From: Lachnospiraceae bacterium
GTDB lineage: Bacteria; Bacillota; Clostridia; Lachnospirales; Lachnospiraceae
Length of the DNA stretch: 55,539 bases
Assembly (NCBI GenBank): GCA_019423745.1
Contig: JAHZAV010000017.1
Span: 1 to 55,539 of the forward strand
Reading direction: 5' to 3'
A program made the position numbers and the translations under genes. Shown here piece by piece: positions 51,559 through 55,539 of this stretch. Every line of letters starts with the position of its first letter. Position 1 is the stretch's first letter. The notes beneath the pieces were generated by a model. The model had not been told where the DNA came from, did no database searches, and was given only the letters and a program-made list of their open reading frames with translations.

Positions 51559-52902
51559 GTGAAACTTACGGAGAAATTTATACATAAGCAAAATAAGTCT
51601 CCGTTTCGTACGATCATATTAGGATTCTTGCTTGTAATATTATTAGGAAGTATTTTATTAATGCTCCCCGTATCTAGTCAGGAAGGACACACAACACCCT
51701 TTTTAGAAGCATTGTTTACATCCACCTCCGCAGTCTGTGTAACAGGCTTGGTTATTCATGATACAGCAACTTATTGGTCAAACTTTGGTCAGCTGGTCAT
51801 CATTTTCCTCATCCAGATTGGGGGCCTTGGGGTTGTAACAGTAGCCGGAGCGTTTGCGATTCTTTCGGGACGTAGGATTGGTTTGATGCAAAGAAGCACA
51901 ATGCAAGAAGCAATTTCTGCACCCAATGTTGGAGGTATCGTCCGTCTGATCGGATTTATTTTAAAAGTATCTCTCGTAATTGAACTGATAGGAGCTTTAT
52001 TGCTATTTCCTGTTTTTGGAAATGATTTTGGAATCCGAAAAGGAATCTGGTATGCACTATTTCATTCCATATCAGCTTTTTGTAATGCAGGATTTGATTT
52101 AATGGGAATAAAAACACCCTTCTCTTCTCTTACTAACTATGCTGCTGACCCAACAATCTCCATAGTAGTTGCTTTTCTTATCATTATCGGTGGTATTGGT
52201 TTTCTTACTTGGGAAGATATACGTTCCAATCGGTTTCATTTTCAAAAGTACCGTATGCAAACCAAAGTAATCTTATCGGTTACAGGATTATTAATTCTTG
52301 TGCCAACATTATATTTTTTCTTCTTTGAGTTTGCTTGTCTTCCGATAAAAGAGCGGATATTGGTATCTTTTTTTCAAGCAGTCACACCTAGAACTGCTGG
52401 TTTCAATACTGCAGATCTAACAAAGATAAGCGAAACAGGACAATCTCTCATCACAATATTAATGTTAATTGGTGGTTCCCCAGGATCAACAGCCGGCGGG
52501 ATGAAAACGACTACAGTAGCCATTCTACTGGCTAACACGATTGCAGTCTTTCGCCACAAAGAAAATCCACAATTTTTCAAAAGACGTATCGCTTTTGAAA
52601 CAGTATCACGAGCATCTACTATATTGATCATGTATTTGTTCTTGTTTTTAACCGGTGGTTTGATTATTAGCCGTATAGAAGGAATTCCAACTATAGTCAG
52701 CCTTTTTGAGACTGCATCTGCTATTGGTACAGTAGGATTATCATTAGGCATCACACCAGAACTTAGCACCGTTTCACATATTATCTTGATCACATTGATG
52801 TTTTTAGGACGCGTGGGAGGCCTTACTTTGATTTATGCTACTCTTTATAATACGCAGAAGTTAAGTTCCCATTTCCCACAGGAACGAATTACTGTAGGTT
52901 AG
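51559..52902 (+). CDS. ktrB: potassium uptake membrane subunit (KtrB/TrkH family)
   Basis: This 447-residue K+ (or Na+-dependent K+) channel-like transporter has four M1-P-M2 repeats. Filter-type loops are TSTSAVCVTGL, HSISAFCNAGFD, AVTPRTAGFNTAD and ETASAIGTVGLSLG, each with a central glycine. The reading start is GTG 51559, which has GGAG directly against it rather than spaced, so the true start may be a nearby rare codon (ACG or ATA) before SPFRTIILGF. It is followed by ktrA 31 bp later. Confidence 0.93.
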   Translation: MKLTEKFIHKQNKSPFRTIILGFLLVILLGSILLMLPVSSQEGHTTPFLEALFTSTSAVCVTGLVIHDTATYWSNFGQLVIIFLIQIGGLGVVTVAGAFAILSGRRIGLMQRSTMQEAISAPNVGGIVRLIGFILKVSLVIELIGALLLFPVFGNDFGIRKGIWYALFHSISAFCNAGFDLMGIKTPFSSLTNYAADPTISIVVAFLIIIGGIGFLTWEDIRSNRFHFQKYRMQTKVILSVTGLLILVPTLYFFFFEFACLPIKERILVSFFQAVTPRTAGFNTADLTKISETGQSLITILMLIGGSPGSTAGGMKTTTVAILLANTIAVFRHKENPQFFKRRIAFETVSRASTILIMYLFLFLTGGLIISRIEGIPTIVSLFETASAIGTVGLSLGITPELSTVSHIILITLMFLGRVGGLTLIYATLYNTQKLSSHFPQERITVG

Positions 52903-52933
52903 AGAATACTACAAAAGAGTTTATGGAGGATTT

Positions 52934-53584
52934 ATGAAAACAGTATTATTAATCGGTTTGGGTCGTTTTGGACGGCACACTGCTATAAAATTAAATGAAT
53001 TAGGACATCAGATAATGGCAATTGATAAAAGCGAAGAACGAGTTAACGCCGTTATGCCTTTTGTAACCAATGCTCAGATTGGAGATAGCACCAATGAGGA
53101 ATTTCTAAAAACTCTGGGTGTTCGTAACTTTGATGTCTGTATTGTAGCCATCGGAGATAACTTCCAAAGTTCTCTGGAAACCGCTGCGCTTTTAAAAGAA
53201 TTAGGCGCAAAAAAGGTAATCGCAAGAGCAGCTAGAGATATCCAAGCTAAATTTTTACTTCGTAACGGAGCCGATAATGTAATTTATCCAGAAAAAGAAA
53301 TGGCAATCTGGACTGCAACCCGCTATACTTCTGATCATATTTCTGATTACATTGCCCTTGGCAATGACTACGCTATTTTTGAAATTGATGTTCCCGATAG
53401 CTGGATTGGAAAAACCATCGCTCAACTGGATATCAGAAGACGTTTTCATGTGAATATTATGGCAATTAAACAAAATGGAAAGTTTTCCATGACAGTAATT
53501 AAATCAGAAACTTGTTTTCCACCAAACAGTACGATTCTTGCTTTAGGTACTCATCACGACATTCAGCGCTGCTTTCATATTTAA
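52934..53584 (+). CDS. ktrA: potassium uptake gating subunit (KtrA/TrkA-type RCK protein)
   Basis: This 216-residue cytoplasmic protein has an RCK_N Rossmann domain (GLGRFGRH at 8-15, GDSTNEEFLKTLGV) and an RCK_C domain (about 135-215, ALGNDYAIFEIDVPDSWIGKTIAQLD). It binds ATP/ADP, and in other Firmicutes c-di-AMP at RCK_C, to gate KtrB. RBS TGGAGG. It forms an operon with ktrB and the downstream membrane protein. Confidence 0.95.
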   Translation: MKTVLLIGLGRFGRHTAIKLNELGHQIMAIDKSEERVNAVMPFVTNAQIGDSTNEEFLKTLGVRNFDVCIVAIGDNFQSSLETAALLKELGAKKVIARAARDIQAKFLLRNGADNVIYPEKEMAIWTATRYTSDHISDYIALGNDYAIFEIDVPDSWIGKTIAQLDIRRRFHVNIMAIKQNGKFSMTVIKSETCFPPNSTILALGTHHDIQRCFHI

Positions 53585-53619
53585 CCATTACATAATATTT
53601 AATACAGGGGGGGATCTCT

Positions 53620-54108
53620 ATGGAATCAGTGACTTTATTGGGAGTCTTTATAGCTATTGCTATTATAGGGTACTTATTCACAGGAAAAGTGGACAAATTC
53701 TTAAGCTACATACAGGAAGATAACGAAAAGCAGAAGCAAATATATAATTTGAGAATAGCGGCATCTGATTTCTGTGTAGCATACTCCATTTCAGATGTTC
53801 TATCTGATATGCGAAAAGAGTACCCCGACTTGTATTGTACACTTTCGGTAGGAAAAGAGGACGAACTTCTACAATTCTTTGAGAATAATAAAGCTGATGT
53901 GATCATTGTATCTTCCGATATTGAATATCCTGAGTATCCATTCAAAAATATTTCCATTGAAGTTCACCCATTCAAATTAGATGAACAAACAGTAATTTTG
54001 ACACCACTCACTACAGGCATTCAAAAGCGAAAGATTTTTTGGCAAAATAGTAAATCACAGCCGCTTGTTTTGGAATTAGTAAAACATCTTAGCCAAAGCC
54101 AGTTATAA
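53620..54108 (+). CDS. membrane-anchored half-LysR-effector-like protein
   Basis: This 162-residue protein has one N-terminal helix (VTLLGVFIAIAIIGYLF, residues 4-20) with positive residues after it, placing the rest inside the cell. From residue 45, LRIAASDFCVAYSISDVLSD then YPDLYCTLSVGKEDELLQFF and ADVIIVSSD follow the pattern of the first lobe of LysR-type substrate-binding domains. There is no DNA-binding domain, and the part after residue 125 is shorter than a full second lobe. GGGGGG lies ahead of ATG. It starts 35 bp after ktrA and probably acts with KtrAB; a sensing role is inferred. Confidence 0.7.
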   Translation: MESVTLLGVFIAIAIIGYLFTGKVDKFLSYIQEDNEKQKQIYNLRIAASDFCVAYSISDVLSDMRKEYPDLYCTLSVGKEDELLQFFENNKADVIIVSSDIEYPEYPFKNISIEVHPFKLDEQTVILTPLTTGIQKRKIFWQNSKSQPLVLELVKHLSQSQL

Positions 54109-54131
54109 TTTTAATCGTTCTCTCTGCATAA

Positions 54132-54158
54132 ATAGAGCAGCGCAATGCGCTGCTCTAT
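54132..54158 (+). terminator. terminator of the ktr operon
   Basis: ATAGAGCAGCGC and GCGCTGCTCTAT form a perfect 12-bp stem with a three-base loop, 23 bp past the stop codon, followed by an A/T tract. Confidence 0.85.
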
Positions 54159-54245
54159 CATTATATTATCTGTATGCTTTATTTTTTTACAAAATGAAAT
54201 AACGGTAACTATCACATAAGCAAAAGGCAACTATCTGATCTAAAA

Positions 54246-54381
54246 TTACTTGATATCCTGATGTTTCAAAATCCTAAAACCAACAACAATAGATAAAATA
54301 AGATAACCACCTAACACAACAAAGCACGGTAGGAATGATGATAAATCGTTAGATGCCTCATAAACAGAGTAAATGGTAGAT
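54246..54381 (-). pseudogene. 3' end of an ABC-2 transporter permease gene
   Basis: One minus-strand frame reads LSTIYSVYEASNDLSSF then LPCFVVLGGYLILSIVVG and FRILKHQDIK before a stop. The last helix followed by RILKxxDI is the usual end of ABC-2-type permeases. The 5' part is missing because an IS66-type element begins near 54369; the rest of the gene should lie on the far side of that element, outside the window. Confidence 0.7.
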
Positions 54382-54460
54382 AGCCGGTACCGTGTCGCTT
54401 GCTAGTTTTTGTGAGATAATTACTCTAAAAAAACTAAGGTTTTTCAGGGAGGGCTATCTC

Positions 54461-54847
54461 ATGGATAAAATCACACACAAAGTCCGCTGCGAACAATGGA
54501 ATAAAATCATAAAAGAATGCCTTGCTAGCGGAATGAATAAAACCGCCTGGTGTAGGGAACATGGTATTTCTGATAAGTCATTCTTTTATTGGCAGCGCCG
54601 GCTACGTGAAGAGGCTTATATTTCTACAATAGAGTCTTCTTCACCTCCAGCAGTCAAATCTGTAAGTATACCTGCAGACCCATCAGTTGATTTTGTTGAA
54701 TTAAGGTTACCTGAACAATCCGTCGTATCATCAGCTGCATTCAGGCCAGATGTGATCATTCGAAAGGACTCCTTTTCGATAGAGATTTCAAACACTGCTT
54801 CTGCGGAACTTCTAAGCAGGATCGGAGGCCTTTTACATGCTGAATGA
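54461..54847 (+). CDS. tnpA: IS66 accessory protein TnpA
   Basis: Starting at 54461 (GGGAGGGC ahead of ATG) the protein is 128 residues. The N-terminal region has WNKIIKECLASGMNKTAWCR and EHGISDKSFFYWQRRLRE, the TnpA/OrfA helix-turn-helix of IS66. It overlaps tnpB by 11 bp. Confidence 0.9.
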   Translation: MDKITHKVRCEQWNKIIKECLASGMNKTAWCREHGISDKSFFYWQRRLREEAYISTIESSSPPAVKSVSIPADPSVDFVELRLPEQSVVSSAAFRPDVIIRKDSFSIEISNTASAELLSRIGGLLHAE

Positions 54848-55199
54848 TGCAACTGGTTTTGACAAGATTTTTATCGCAACAGGATACACCGATTTAAGGC
54901 GTGGGATTGACGGCTTAGCATCCACTATTAAATATCAATTCGAACTGGATCCTTTCCAGAAAAACATCCTGTTTCTTTTCTGTGGCAAACGTACCGACAG
55001 AATCAAAGGACTGGTTTGGGAAGGAGATGGTTTCCTGCTTCTTTACAAGCGATTAAATGTTGGCGGATTCAGTTGGCCACGCACGAAAGAAGAAGCATTG
55101 GAAGTTACTCCCGAACAATATCACAGGCTGATGCAGGGATTAGAAATCGTTGCAAAACGTCCAATCGCGGAACTGACAGATCCTCCAAAAACAATGTAA
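54837..55199 (+). CDS. tnpB: IS66 accessory protein TnpB
   Basis: This 120-residue protein is the typical IS66 Orf2: IFIATGYTDLRRGIDGLAS, ILFLFCGKRTDRIKGLVWEGDGF, then LLYKRLNVGGFSWP. Overlap with tnpA suggests coupled translation. Confidence 0.95.
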   Translation: MLNDATGFDKIFIATGYTDLRRGIDGLASTIKYQFELDPFQKNILFLFCGKRTDRIKGLVWEGDGFLLLYKRLNVGGFSWPRTKEEALEVTPEQYHRLMQGLEIVAKRPIAELTDPPKTM

Positions 55200-55484
55200 T
55201 TGTGCAATTCGTAGAAAATAAAATTTTTGTTTTTTACACTGAAAAACGATACAAAAAATTTTTTTAATAGTTATCCACAAAAGCGTTTTCTGTGAGAGTA
55301 ATTCTTTTTGCCAAAGAAGGATCTTTTGCAGAATCTGTGGATAACAGTCATAAGTATCTCATGAATTCTGAGATATTTATGATTGTTATCCACCGTCAAA
55401 ATGACGAATAACAATACGTGGTGAATTCGCCCAAACTCCTGTTTTCTGCTATAATGACTTCAGAAATAAAAGGGAGACTGAACG
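55200..55484. other. tnpB-tnpC gap with DnaA-box-like motifs and a long hairpin
   Basis: No gene is seen in this 285-bp gap. TTATCCACA (a perfect DnaA box) lies at 55271-55279, its complement TGTGGATAA at 55336-55344, and TTATCCACC at 55386-55394. A 25-bp inverted repeat (55337-55361 and 55369-55393) with two G-T pairs and a seven-base loop carries the last two motifs at its base. Most IS66 elements have tnpB and tnpC close together, so this insert is unusual. Confidence 0.7.
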
Positions 55485-55539
55485 ATGGCATTTAAATTCA
55501 CTGAAGAACAACTGAATACATTGGATAAGTCTTTTATCG
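55485..55539 (+). CDS. tnpC: IS66 transposase TnpC, N-terminal fragment (runs off window)
   Basis: ATG 55485 follows AGGGAG. The visible residues are MAFKFTEEQLNTLDKSFI, consistent by position with the start of the IS66 DDE transposase. The remaining roughly 500 residues are outside the window, so identity rests on gene order. Confidence 0.7.
   Translation, partial: MAFKFTEEQLNTLDKSFI

Larger units (their letters stand above)
54369..55539 (+). mobile_element. IS66-type insertion element (right part outside window)
   Basis: The left end is placed at GTAAATGGTAGATAGCC (54369), consistent with the GTAA start of IS66-family inverted repeats. Genes tnpA, tnpB and the first codons of tnpC follow in the usual order. 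It interrupts an ABC-2 permease gene. The right end and target duplication are beyond the window. Confidence 0.8.

Overview
The window looks like a chromosomal stretch of a spore-forming, gut-type low-GC Firmicute, most likely a Lachnospiraceae member (Blautia / Ruminococcus gnavus / Dorea-like). The grounds are spoIID and spoIIQ-like sporulation genes, a T-box-controlled ileS, strong GGAGG ribosome binding sites, moderate AT richness, an ECF transporter and Lachnospiraceae-style small ORFs. The species is not determined.

Layout. 1-1815: IS1182-type insertion sequence. 1830-4010: GIY-YIG protein and a spoIID-spoIIQ sporulation pair. 4050-10095: ileS with a complete T-box leader, followed after 23 bp by glgP, so glycogen phosphorylase may be under isoleucine-tRNA control. 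10188-11564: D-Ala-D-Ala carboxypeptidase with a 13-arginine tail. 11693-15135: four-gene operon (DUF3100-like membrane pair, amidohydrolase, TauE-like permease) divergent from a Crp/Fnr-type regulator. 15321-17230: that regulator, a WYL regulator and a 33-codon gene. 17502-23276: four-carbon sugar-acid (threonate/erythronate-type) catabolic operon with a GntR regulator; its GntP transporter and a second kinase are decayed. 23308-25394: small DUF1648 protein and a dicarboxylate/amino-acid:cation symporter. 25405-27171: TetR regulator with two unknown membrane proteins, joined by a shared palindrome. 27220-28494: guanine deaminase. 28592-34613: ECF transporter operon (S, fused AA', T) with PHP protein, IMPase-like phosphatase and RpiR regulator. 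34680-36735: cell-surface leucine-rich-repeat protein. 36986-38598: CoA transferase. 38718-40281: MarR regulator and FUSC-type exporter. 40321-41824: MATE transporter behind a leader with a terminator and a possible leader peptide. 41852-54158: a potassium island. 54246-55539: the 3' end of an ABC-2 permease gene cut by an IS66-type element that runs off the window.

The potassium island is the most coherent system. On the minus strand lie kdpD-kdpE, a 32-codon membrane ORF, kdpF, kdpA, kdpB, kdpC and an unknown 294-residue protein. Divergent on the plus strand are a 60-residue membrane protein, ktrB, ktrA and a membrane-anchored protein resembling half of a LysR effector domain. Tandem 11-bp CTTAA/CTTTT-type repeats, spaced like OmpR/PhoB-family sites and sitting where a -35 element should be, occur before kdpD, before the 32-codon ORF/kdpF, before the 60-residue gene and before ktrB. 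I infer that one KdpDE circuit controls both potassium uptake systems and the accessory proteins. This rests on sequence reading only and has not been tested.
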